Assembly: GCA_041653995.1 (NCBI GenBank)
Contig: JBAZEK010000003.1
Coordinates: 1-64,000 of the forward strand
Source of the DNA: Dehalococcoidia bacterium
Lineage (GTDB): Bacteria > Chloroflexota > Dehalococcoidia > GIF9 > UBA5629
Direction of reading: 5' to 3'
DNA length: 64,000 bases
Under the pieces are notes generated by a model. It worked only from the letters and a program-made list of their open reading frames with translations. It was not told the origin of the DNA and ran no database searches. How positions within the stretch are numbered: position 1 is the stretch's first letter; each line of letters opens with the position of its first letter. Positions 42,924 through 51,700 of the stretch are shown one piece after another. A program made the position numbers and the translations under genes.

Positions 42924-42965
42924 GTCAGGGACCACCGGCTGAAGTGACTCGCTCCCAGTGATTGT

Positions 42966-43397
42966 ATGCCCACAGGTCTAAGACGTCTGGCCAGGATTGC
43001 TGCACTGCAAACACTCTTTGAACTGGAATTTGCAGCCAACAGCCCGGACTCCGTCCTTGAACGCACGCTCTCCCTTAAAGCGCTGACCGGCGACGGAGCC
43101 AGCTTTGCACGTGAGCTGGTGCACGGAGTGCTTGAAAACCAGGACCGGTTGAACAGCACGATTAAACGCTACGCAACTGCCTTTCCAGTGGACCAACTCG
43201 CCGGTATGGATCGTAATATCTTAAAAATTGCGCTTTACGAGATTTTATTGGATGATAAAACACCGGCTAAGGTGGCTATCAATGAGGCGATAGAGCTTGC
43301 CAAGGAGTTCGGCGCCGAGACCTCCCCCAAGTTTATCAACGGGGTGCTTGGAACTGCAATATCTAAGGAAGAAGAACGAAAAAAACAGATTGATTGA
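42966..43397 (+). CDS. nusB: Transcription antitermination factor NusB
   Basis: A 143-residue all-helical NusB. LRRLARIAALQTLFELEF is the N-terminal motif (R-x-x-A-x-Q-x-L-F). FPVDQLAGMDRNILKIALYEIL and PAKVAINEAIELAKEFGAETSPKFINGVLG are the most conserved parts. With NusE/S10 it binds boxA RNA and supports rRNA transcription. It sits between the FabD-like and ACP-like genes, an unusual place. Confidence 0.93.
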   Translation: MPTGLRRLARIAALQTLFELEFAANSPDSVLERTLSLKALTGDGASFARELVHGVLENQDRLNSTIKRYATAFPVDQLAGMDRNILKIALYEILLDDKTPAKVAINEAIELAKEFGAETSPKFINGVLGTAISKEEERKKQID

Positions 43398-43435
43398 CAG
43401 GTATCGCACATCGTATAATTGACCGGTAATATCAG

Positions 43436-43693
43436 ATGTCAAAACTTTTCGATAAGATTAAGAAAATCCTGGTTGATGAACTGGGCGTGGACTCCGCTTC
43501 CATCGCGCCGTCCGCTTCATTCATCGAAGATCTGAACATGGACCCGGATGACCTGGCCGAATTCTTTACTACAGTTGAAGACAGCTTCAGCAAACCAGGA
43601 AATAAATTCGAAATACCAGAGAAAGACGCCGATAACCTGGTCACCGTTCAAGATATGATGGATTACCTACAGGACGCCGGTGTCGAGGACTAA
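43436..43693 (+). CDS. Acyl-carrier-like protein lacking the phosphopantetheine serine
   Basis: An 85-residue four-helix ACP homologue. The N-terminus (KLFDKIKKILVDELGVD) and ASFIEDL align without gaps to ordinary ACP. The modified motif, DSLD in ACP, reads DPDD: Pro37 (codon 43544-43546) replaces the Ser that carries 4'-phosphopantetheine. A five-residue insert (KPGNK) lengthens the loop before FEIPEKDADNLVTVQDMMDYL. No nearby Ser could take over. It should stay permanently apo and cannot carry acyl groups by the known chemistry. It ends the same operon as the serine-less FabD homologue. Its stop overlaps the mfd stop within CTAA. Confidence 0.85.
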   Translation: MSKLFDKIKKILVDELGVDSASIAPSASFIEDLNMDPDDLAEFFTTVEDSFSKPGNKFEIPEKDADNLVTVQDMMDYLQDAGVED

Positions 43694-46600
43694 GCGCCTT
43701 TTTCCCCCGCGGTCGATATTCCGGTGTAAGATAATTGCAGCACCAGTTCTTTTAACAGCTTCATCCATCTGTGCCCCGCTATCTCAGTATCAATCTTGAT
43801 CTGTCTGTTGCCCCGCCTGACCGCTCTGTTTTCTAAAGCAATTATTTTGTCCGCATTCTTAATATCTCCGTCACCGCAGGATACGGTGACATTTTCACCG
43901 TCCCGAACGATCGATTCAATCCCCGCCGCGACAGCCGCCTGCCGTAATTCCACAACGTACAACAAATTGGTCACCTCTTCAGGCATATCGCCGAACCTGT
44001 CGATCATTTCCTCACTTATATCGCATACTTCTTGCGCAGTGACCATGCCGGCCAGCCTGTGATAGATGTTGAATCTCGTCCGCGTATTCTCGATATAATG
44101 ATCCGGAATAAAAGCCGGTATCTTTAAATCAATAGTGACGGCGTCCGGCTCCACCTTTTTTGGCAGGGTGCGGCCCTCGCGCCGGGCTTTTATCTCTTCA
44201 ACCGCCTCCTCAAGCAGATGACAATAATAGCTGAATCCCACAGTAGCGATATTGCCGCTCTGCTCAATCCCCAGCAGGTTACCCGCTCCCCTTATCTCAA
44301 GGTCTTTCATAGCGATGGCATAGCCTGCTCCCAGCTCGGTGGCCCGCGCAATCACCTTCAGCCGTTCAATGGCCTGGTCAGTCAGGCTTTTACCAGAATC
44401 AAATAAGAAGTAAGCATAAGCCGAATTTGCGCCACGTCCTACCCTGCCACGCAGCTGATAAAGCTGGGTCAAACCCATTTTATCCGCATTGTCTACGATC
44501 AGTGTATTTACATTCGGCATATCAAGACCCGACTCAATAATAGTTGTTGTAACCAGCACGTCGCTCTTACCCAGCATAAACTCAGACATAATGTCTTCCA
44601 GTTTATCCTCTTCCATCTGTCCATGCGCCACCGATATCCTGGCCTCCGGCGCCAGCTCCGCCACCTTTGATGCCAGTTCATTGATGCTGTGAACCCTGTT
44701 ATGTACAAGGAACGCCTGACCATCCCGTTCCAACTCCCGCAGCAATGCTTGCCGAACCAGCCTGCCATTGTATTCCCCCACATGTGTGATCACAGGCAGA
44801 CGGCTTTCCGGCGGTGTCTCAATTGTGCTCATATCGCGGATACCCGAAAGCGCCATGTGCATCGTCCTGGGTATAGGTGTAGCGCTCAGTGTCAGCACGT
44901 CAACCGATTGCCTCATTTTCTTGAAATGCTCCTTGTGCACTACGCCAAAACGTTGCTCCTCATCGATTATCACCAGCCCGAGATCCTTAAACCTCACGTC
45001 CTTTTGTAGCATCCTGTGTGTGCCTATGCATATATCCGTCGAACCCTCCGCCAGCCCTGCGATCACATCCGCCTGTTCCCTGGCCGAACAGAAGCGGCTG
45101 AGCACGGCAACTTTGACAGGGAAGGTCTTTAACCTGTCACTGAAAGTGCTCATATGCTGCTGCGCCAGGATCGTGGTCGGCACCATAATGGCCACCTGTT
45201 TGCTGTCCATGACAGCTTTAAAGGCGGCGCGCAGAGCAATCTCGGTTTTTCCATAACCCACATCGCCGCAAACCAGCCTGTCCATCGGCCGCGCCGATTC
45301 CATATCCGCTTTCACTGCCTCGATGGCCTCCATCTGGTCTGGAGTTTCTACGTAGGGGAAAGAAGCTTCCAGTTCTTTTTGCCAGAGGGTATCCCTGGAA
45401 AAAGCAATGCCTCCTCCTGCGGTTCGCCCGGCATACAGTTCAATAAGCTCACCCGCTATATTTGCCACAGATTCCTTCACCCTTTGCTGCGCCCTGATCC
45501 ACTCCTGTGATCCCAGCCTGCTCAGAGATGGAGTTCTCTCACTTCCGCCTATATAAAGACTCACCCTGTCGACTTGATCTACAGGTACATAAAGTATGTC
45601 TCCACAAGCATATTCCAGCATCAAGTATTCCCTCTCCACTCCCGCAGAGACTTTCCTGACGGTTCCGGCAAAGCGCCCGATGCCGTGCTCAACATGTACT
45701 ACTGCATCTCCGATATTTATATCGTTGAGGAAAAGGTGGTGTCTGACTGGTCTGGTTTTAGCAAAACGCCGCCGCTTTATGTTCCCGAAGAGTTCGGCAT
45801 CGGTCAGCAGCAATAGCTCATTGTCAAGCTGCCATCCTTCATCCAGCGAACCCTGCAACAGGACGATAGAATTGCTTACCGGCAGCCCTTCAAGTGTTCT
45901 TAAAACGTCTATGCTGATATCGCGTTCCTGCAACAGTTCCCTTATCCTTTCAGCCTGCTGGCTGACGATCAAAACCCTGCCGCTCTCCCGCCTCAATTCC
46001 AATAGTCTATCTAAAAGCGCCGTAAATTTCGCAGAGAAATCAGGGGCGCCCCTGATAGGAAGACGATAATGTTGCTCATCCTGCACTGCAGCTTCATCCC
46101 AGCGGCTGAATTCCACAACCTGGTCCCGGCTCCTGATTTTATTTTCAATCGCCGCCCACTCAAAGCCACCGGGGGCGTTACCCGCCTCTCCGGCCGCGGA
46201 TTGACCTGGGCTGCTGAACTCCCCCCTGATTCGCTCTACCTCGGACTCGATCTGCTGGACATCGTCCAACAACAGAATGGCCTCATCCGGCAGATAATCA
46301 AGTAAATTGGCGACACCGTCATTGGACGTCTCCTCTGCGGGAGGTATTAATAACACCGGCACTTTTTCCATCGACCGTTGCGATCTTGAATCATACAGCC
46401 TCAGGCTTTCTATCTCGTTCCCGAAAAATTCTATCCTGGCCGGCGAGTCGTGACCACAGGGATACACATCGACGATGCCGCCCCGCTTACTGAAAGTACC
46501 CGGTATCTCTACAACGTCCTCATATTTATAGCCCGCTGATTGCATCCTCTCAAGCAGGGTGGATTGATTCATGTTCATACCATTTATAATCCTGATGCAG

Positions 46601-47043
46601 CCTGATTTGTATCTGTCCCGCCCCACAGACCGGCTGATCAGAGCCGCCGCACAACACATAATAAAGGAAGAGGATTGCTGGCTTTCATCGGCGCTATTAC
46701 AGCCGGCCAGGAGAGAGATTACTTTTATCCGTTCTGAATTGATAACAGGATCGTCCGGAGAGCCGTTACCGGGCAGACCGGCTTCCGGGAAAAACAGCGG
46801 CACAACCGTGTCAGGCAGCCACAGCTTAATCTGTTCGAAGCGACGCCTGGCAGCTTCGGCATGAGCTGTGACAAACAGAACTGTCCTGTTGAAACGACCG
46901 TAAATGGCTGCCGCCACAATCGGTGTAGCCTGGTCGGGAAGGGATAACCTCACCCTTTTACGCCGCTTATCAGACAGCGAGTCAAGCAGCCGTTCAAATT
47001 CAGGCAGGCCGTGAATTAACTGGCTTATATAATAGAGTTTCAT
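43690..47043 (-). CDS. mfd: Transcription-repair coupling factor Mfd
   Basis: A 1117-residue Mfd. Order of parts: UvrB-like N-terminal domains, the RNA polymerase-interaction domain (LNDINIGDAVVHVEHGIGRFAGTV), the RecG-like motor with Walker A GDVGYGKTEIA, DEEQRFGV and the TRG segment after SATPIPRTMHMALSG, and the C-terminal autoinhibitory domain. It removes stalled RNA polymerase and recruits UvrA. The start is followed by LYYISQLIHGLPEF. A possible -10 TAAAAT lies at 47094-47089. Confidence 0.96.
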   Translation of the reverse strand: MKLYYISQLIHGLPEFERLLDSLSDKRRKRVRLSLPDQATPIVAAAIYGRFNRTVLFVTAHAEAARRRFEQIKLWLPDTVVPLFFPEAGLPGNGSPDDPVINSERIKVISLLAGCNSADESQQSSSFIMCCAAALISRSVGRDRYKSGCIRIINGMNMNQSTLLERMQSAGYKYEDVVEIPGTFSKRGGIVDVYPCGHDSPARIEFFGNEIESLRLYDSRSQRSMEKVPVLLIPPAEETSNDGVANLLDYLPDEAILLLDDVQQIESEVERIRGEFSSPGQSAAGEAGNAPGGFEWAAIENKIRSRDQVVEFSRWDEAAVQDEQHYRLPIRGAPDFSAKFTALLDRLLELRRESGRVLIVSQQAERIRELLQERDISIDVLRTLEGLPVSNSIVLLQGSLDEGWQLDNELLLLTDAELFGNIKRRRFAKTRPVRHHLFLNDINIGDAVVHVEHGIGRFAGTVRKVSAGVEREYLMLEYACGDILYVPVDQVDRVSLYIGGSERTPSLSRLGSQEWIRAQQRVKESVANIAGELIELYAGRTAGGGIAFSRDTLWQKELEASFPYVETPDQMEAIEAVKADMESARPMDRLVCGDVGYGKTEIALRAAFKAVMDSKQVAIMVPTTILAQQHMSTFSDRLKTFPVKVAVLSRFCSAREQADVIAGLAEGSTDICIGTHRMLQKDVRFKDLGLVIIDEEQRFGVVHKEHFKKMRQSVDVLTLSATPIPRTMHMALSGIRDMSTIETPPESRLPVITHVGEYNGRLVRQALLRELERDGQAFLVHNRVHSINELASKVAELAPEARISVAHGQMEEDKLEDIMSEFMLGKSDVLVTTTIIESGLDMPNVNTLIVDNADKMGLTQLYQLRGRVGRGANSAYAYFLFDSGKSLTDQAIERLKVIARATELGAGYAIAMKDLEIRGAGNLLGIEQSGNIATVGFSYYCHLLEEAVEEIKARREGRTLPKKVEPDAVTIDLKIPAFIPDHYIENTRTRFNIYHRLAGMVTAQEVCDISEEMIDRFGDMPEEVTNLLYVVELRQAAVAAGIESIVRDGENVTVSCGDGDIKNADKIIALENRAVRRGNRQIKIDTEIAGHRWMKLLKELVLQLSYTGISTAGEKGA

Positions 47044-47124
47044 ATCAAATAGCAGGGGGATGGTTTCGACCGGTGCAGTCCAGAAGGGATTTTAGCACAG
47101 CAATTTGGAGGCAAACAAACATAT

Positions 47125-47148
47125 CACGGCAGTTTAACACATGCCGTG
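47125..47148. repeat. Inverted repeat between mfd and tspO
   Basis: CACGGCA (47125-47131) and TGCCGTG (47142-47148) around a 10-base AT-rich centre. It lies upstream of the likely mfd promoter and about 95 bases ahead of the tspO promoter. It could be an operator or a small hairpin. Confidence 0.4.
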
Positions 47149-47243
47149 CTCGATTCCTGAAGGGCGCAAGAAGAGGGTAACGGAGAGGCCAATCCCGGGA
47201 TTGCACGGAACGAAGGTCCGTTCCACCCGGCAGGTAATACGAT

Positions 47244-47272
47244 TTGAGTTCGTCGGCCTGTTGATATATTAT
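47244..47272 (+). promoter_or_regulatory. Promoter of tspO-nadC
   Basis: TTGAGT (47244-47249), a 17-base spacer and TATTAT (47267-47272). The predicted start near 47279 gives a leader of about 60 bases before tspO. Confidence 0.5.
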
Positions 47273-47338
47273 TTCTCAAGATTTCGAATCCCTCATATGT
47301 CCGGTGTTTAATGTTTATCGGCAGTTGGTTCATAACTA

Positions 47339-47827
47339 ATGCGCAATAAAAGACTGAGTGACATCATCAAGCTGCTTATCAGCCTGGTGGCCTGCTTCGG
47401 CGCAGGTTTCATCGGCTCGCTTTTCACGCGGGCAGCCATACCAAACTGGTACATATTGCTGGAAAAGCCTTCTTTCACTCCGCCCAACTGGCTGTTCGCC
47501 CCCGTGTGGTTCCTGCTTTACATCCTCATGGGCATATCGGCGTTCCTTGTATGGCGCAAGGGTATAAAGGTCTTTCATGTCAGAGAAGGACTGATCATCT
47601 TCATCATTCAGCTTGTGCTCAACACGCTTTGGTCTTACGCCTTCTTCGGGCTGAAATCTCCGCTCTGGGGACTTGTCGTGATTGTACCATTGTGGACAGC
47701 CATCCTTTTAACCATGATAAATTTCTACCGCGTGTCCAGAACCGCGTCATTATTGCTGATTCCTTATATTCTCTGGGTCAGTTATGCCACAGCCCTCAAC
47801 TTCTCTATCTACCTGCTGAATCCATAA
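47339..47827 (+). CDS. tspO: TspO/MBR family membrane protein
   Basis: A 162-residue protein with five predicted membrane helices. Family marks are PNWYILLEKPSFTPPNWLFAPVWFLLYILMGIS (the W-Y-x-x-L-x-K-P-x-x-x-P-P motif) and the W-rich TM3-TM5 segments. TspO binds porphyrins, haem and other ligands in many bacteria and can affect tetrapyrrole turnover. It precedes nadC by 19 bases, probably in one operon. Confidence 0.92.
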   Translation: MRNKRLSDIIKLLISLVACFGAGFIGSLFTRAAIPNWYILLEKPSFTPPNWLFAPVWFLLYILMGISAFLVWRKGIKVFHVREGLIIFIIQLVLNTLWSYAFFGLKSPLWGLVVIVPLWTAILLTMINFYRVSRTASLLLIPYILWVSYATALNFSIYLLNP

Positions 47828-47846
47828 GCAAGAAGGTCAACCCTTG

Positions 47847-48704
47847 ATGCAACTAAACGATTATATCCCTGAACTGGAAGACCTGGTGGAGAGGGCCCTG
47901 GACGAGGATCTGGCAGGTGGGGACGTCACGTCCAGTGCTCTGATCCCTGCCCATGTAATAGGCAGGGCCAGCTTCATAGTTAAGGATCGAGGCATACTGG
48001 CTGGTATCGAAGCAGCCAGGCTGGTATTTAATATCATCGATCCATTTTTGAAATTTTCCATCCTGACGGCAGACGGGAACCGGGTTAAACCGGGAGATAT
48101 TGCAGCCAGGGTTGAGGGCGATATAGCCGATATTCTGAAAGGCGAGCGCACGGCCCTCAATTTTCTTCAGCACCTGAGCGGTATTGCGACACAAACGTCT
48201 TTGTATGTTGAGGCGGTCAGGGATTTCCCTGCCAAAATACTGGATACACGTAAGACCCTGCCCGGACTGCGCCTGCTGGAGAAGTATGCGGTATCCGTCG
48301 GCGGCGGCGTCAACCACCGTATGAACCTGGGAGACATGGTTCTTATCAAGGACAATCATATAGCCATACTTCGCCGCCGGGGAATGAGTATCTCCGAGAT
48401 TGTCCGCCAGGCGAGGGACAAAACACCGCGAACTATCAAGATCGAGATCGAGACCACCAATCCTGAGGAAGCTGCAGAAGCTGCCGAAGCAGGGGCAGAT
48501 ATCGTCATGCTGGATAACATGAGCCTGGATCAAATGCGTCAGGCGGTCTCGTTGATTTCCCACAAGTCAATCGTGGAAGCTTCGGGTGGAGTAAGCCTGG
48601 ATAATGCGCGGCTGATCGCGGAAACAGGTGTTGATTGGATTTCGGTGGGCGCGCTGACACATTCCGCCAGGGCGCTGGACATCAGTATGAAACTGACCCT
48701 CTAA
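47847..48704 (+). CDS. nadC: Nicotinate-nucleotide pyrophosphorylase NadC
   Basis: A 285-residue quinolinate phosphoribosyltransferase. Clear marks are ALDEDLAGGDVTSSAL, RTALNFLQHLSGIAT, ILDTRKTLPGLRLLEKYAVSVGGGVNHRMNLGDMVLIKDNHI (catalytic and PRPP-binding residues) and EASGGVSLDNARLIAETGVDWISVGALTHS. It makes nicotinate mononucleotide in de novo NAD synthesis. nadA and nadB are not adjacent. ATG 47847 follows an AGAAGGT site; the TTG just before it is a less likely start. Confidence 0.96.
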   Translation: MQLNDYIPELEDLVERALDEDLAGGDVTSSALIPAHVIGRASFIVKDRGILAGIEAARLVFNIIDPFLKFSILTADGNRVKPGDIAARVEGDIADILKGERTALNFLQHLSGIATQTSLYVEAVRDFPAKILDTRKTLPGLRLLEKYAVSVGGGVNHRMNLGDMVLIKDNHIAILRRRGMSISEIVRQARDKTPRTIKIEIETTNPEEAAEAAEAGADIVMLDNMSLDQMRQAVSLISHKSIVEASGGVSLDNARLIAETGVDWISVGALTHSARALDISMKLTL

Positions 48705-48762
48705 TCCGTTACCGGTTTACTATTTGTATAGTCAATAAATACAACATCATATTTTACTGAAT

Positions 48763-48796
48763 AGAAAAAGGGGCGCTTATAAGCGCCCCTTTTTCT
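48763..48796. terminator. Bidirectional terminator between nadC and the S-layer-like gene
   Basis: A perfect palindrome of ten bases each side, GGGGCGCTTA/TAAGCGCCCC (48770-48789), flanked by A5 on the left and T5 on the right. It works on either strand, ends both converging units, and touches the stop codon of the minus-strand gene. Confidence 0.92.
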
Positions 48797-51700
48797 ATTT
48801 ACTGCGTACCCGCATGACAAGTATAAGAACGGTAATAACGAAGATGGCGCCGATAGCGATGATGACCCAGACCCACAGCGGGGTTGCAGGCTCTGAAGGA
48901 GCAGGCGCCGGCGGTTCCGGAGCTGCTTCTGTCTGCATGCTGAAGGTGGCGGACCAATCACTCGGGATGTTCCGGCCGTTGACTTCCAGGGCCTTCACAC
49001 GCCAGAAGTAATTGGTGCTGTAGTCCAGGGTGCCGTCGTATTCGTAACCGGTGGTGGTGGTGGCGGCGGTTACGACCAGGCTCTTGAACTCAGGATCCTT
49101 GGCGAGGTCGAACTGATACTTGGTCGCCTCTTTCCAGGGGCTCCATGAGAAGGAGGCCGGCTTTACTTTGCAGCCGAGGCAGCCGTTGTTGGGGGCCAGC
49201 AACTGTACGCCGTAGTACGGGGTGTTGACGATGAATCCCGCCTTGACGGTGAAGCTGCGTGTCTCGGACCAGTCAGAATAGGCCAGTTGACCCGTGGCGC
49301 TGCGATATACACACACATGCCAATAGTAAATAGCTCCTGCTTCCGGCAAAGCCCCGGGTGCGATCCAGACAGCCGGACTTGTCATATTGGTTGCGTCCAT
49401 ATCGATCTGGATCTCGTCTATCACGGAACCAATCGTGGTCGCATTATTGAGTGTCGGATCTATTTTCAACGTGAAGTCTTCATCTTTGGCTATCTGTATC
49501 AGGTAACCAGTGGCCAGACAGAGCTGCTCCCAGGCCAGGTCCACCTGCTGGTTGCGGCCCGTTACCGGGTCGGCGCCCACCAGGAAACCATCAGCCGGGC
49601 TCTTCAGGATCGGTCCTCTCTTGGCCAGGCAATCGGTGTAAGCCCAGAGCATGCCGCGCCTGATAGTCGGCGCATAGCCGAATCCGGTGAGATCGGCTGC
49701 GGCGATGTACTGCGGGAAGTTCCACATGCGGCCGAGGAGCCTTGTGGCAAGGTAGTTGTTCCTCAGGCCTGCGATGTACTGCCAGTTGCCGCTCTCGTCA
49801 TCAATGGCGTAGAGGGTGGTGTTGGTGTCGAGCGTGCAGCAGCCGCAGTATTTAAGCGAGGTCGGCTCGAGCGTGAACTTTACGCCGGCAGTGGTGATGG
49901 GCGCAAAGATGTCGAGACAATCCCAGGTGATGCCCGGCTTGGGCATGCCGTCGCGCGGCGCAAGCGTTCGGCACACAGCCGAATTATCCGCAAAGACTGA
50001 AGTCGTTACATTATCATGTGCGGCGTAGACTGCCGGATCAGGACTTCCGGTCCAAGCCTGAGCCAAACCGAAAACGCCTGTGATATGAGGCGGGCCAATC
50101 GTACCCACCGGCCACGCTATACCGGTGGGATTATTATCGATACTCATCATGTCGTTGTCGACCCACCTCTGGAACGAAGGAGCCGTGTTGCGATAGACGG
50201 TGCCCATGCCGGTGGCGGCCAGGGCGTCATCGCCGACGTAGATGAAGCTGTTGTTCTTGAAGTCAACGTCGAAAATGACATGCTCCCTGCCGTGGCCGGA
50301 GATGGACTCGGAGCCGGAGGTGAAGCTCACGCCCTTATCGGCGGAGTAGGCCACCGGGTAGGATGAGACTGCGCCTGCGCCGACCAGTACTTTACCGTCG
50401 GGAACAGCCACGATGGTGTGGGTGGTCTCGAGGTTGGACTGGTAGGTGGGCAGGTTGGTGGACCAGGCGGTGCCGGTGTAGGGCAGCCTCTGGACCATGC
50501 CTGATCCGTTAACGGTGTACATGGTGGTGCTGGTCTCGAAGGCGAAGTCCTGGATGGCGAAGCGCGGTGTGACTGTCGCCCAGTAATCGCCGTAGTCCGG
50601 AGACCAGGCCATTGCCCTTGTATTCTGCGCGGCCCAGCCGACGATCTCGCCGTCAGGCTTGTCGGTGCAGGACGGGACGACCCTCAGTATGGGCAGGTCG
50701 CTCTGCGGTCCCGGAGGGCAGGTCATGAGGGAGGTCGGGCGTGCGTACACGCGCTCCCAGTAGGTGCCCAGCGGGGGAACCGCGGGCAGCGGGGCAGCCA
50801 CGTTGGGATTGATGGTGGCGCGCCACACGCTGTCAAACGAGTTACAGGTGGTGAGGCCAAGATTGGTGTTGGACGAGGCCAGGTAGATGGTGGTGCAATC
50901 GGGCGCTACCGCCACGTCGTTGAACCAATCGATGGTGGTGTTGATCAGGACGAGCTGGTTCCAGGTCTCGCCGTTGTTGCGGGAGATGGCGAATGCAGAC
51001 TCGTCGTTGACTACCGGGATTGCATACTGCTGGAGATACCAGGGTGTGCCGAAAGCCTCGGCAGGCTGCGAGCCGGTGGCTGCGTAGCCCAGTGAGCCGT
51101 CGGCATTCCAGGCGACGATAGCTGCGCCCTCGCCGGTCTTGGCTACTGCGCAGGCTATGTTGGCGGCGCCGGTGGTCGGCTTAAGGGCCGGGTACCAGCA
51201 CGGGATGGGACAGGTGGTCGGCGAATCCGTGAACCAGGTGGGCACGGTCGCCGAGCAGGAGAAGCCCATGCGCTCGCCTGCCAGCAGTTTGCCGGAGGCA
51301 TAGGTGCCGAAGTAGGCGATGGTGTAGATCTGTTTGTCGGCGACGGCGGTGTTGTCCATCAGGGTGTAGACGGTGGTGTCGTCGACACGATAGATACCCT
51401 GGTTAAATCCGCCGCCGGGGATGACGTCAAGGCTGATGTATGCCCTGCGCAGCGAGGCCGACTGTCCGGAGAAGTCGGACGGGAGCTGCAGGGATACGTT
51501 CCTCAGCACGGCATTGGTGGCGACAACCGGTGCCGTCGGGTTGGCTACTACGATGCCCGGGAATGTGTAGGCGTAGGCTGTAGTAGTGTTCATGTTGAGG
51601 TCGCGCATAGCTACGTTGAAGTAGGTGGCTGCGGGGACGGAGTAGACCAGCGCTACCGCGGAGTCGCCGCTGTAGGTCGGCGAGAATTTGAGGGCATAGA

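Noticed and set aside
47124..47333. A 69-codon minus-strand frame between mfd and tspO
   Set aside because: It crosses the tspO promoter and the inverted repeat, with no ribosome site or family resemblance.
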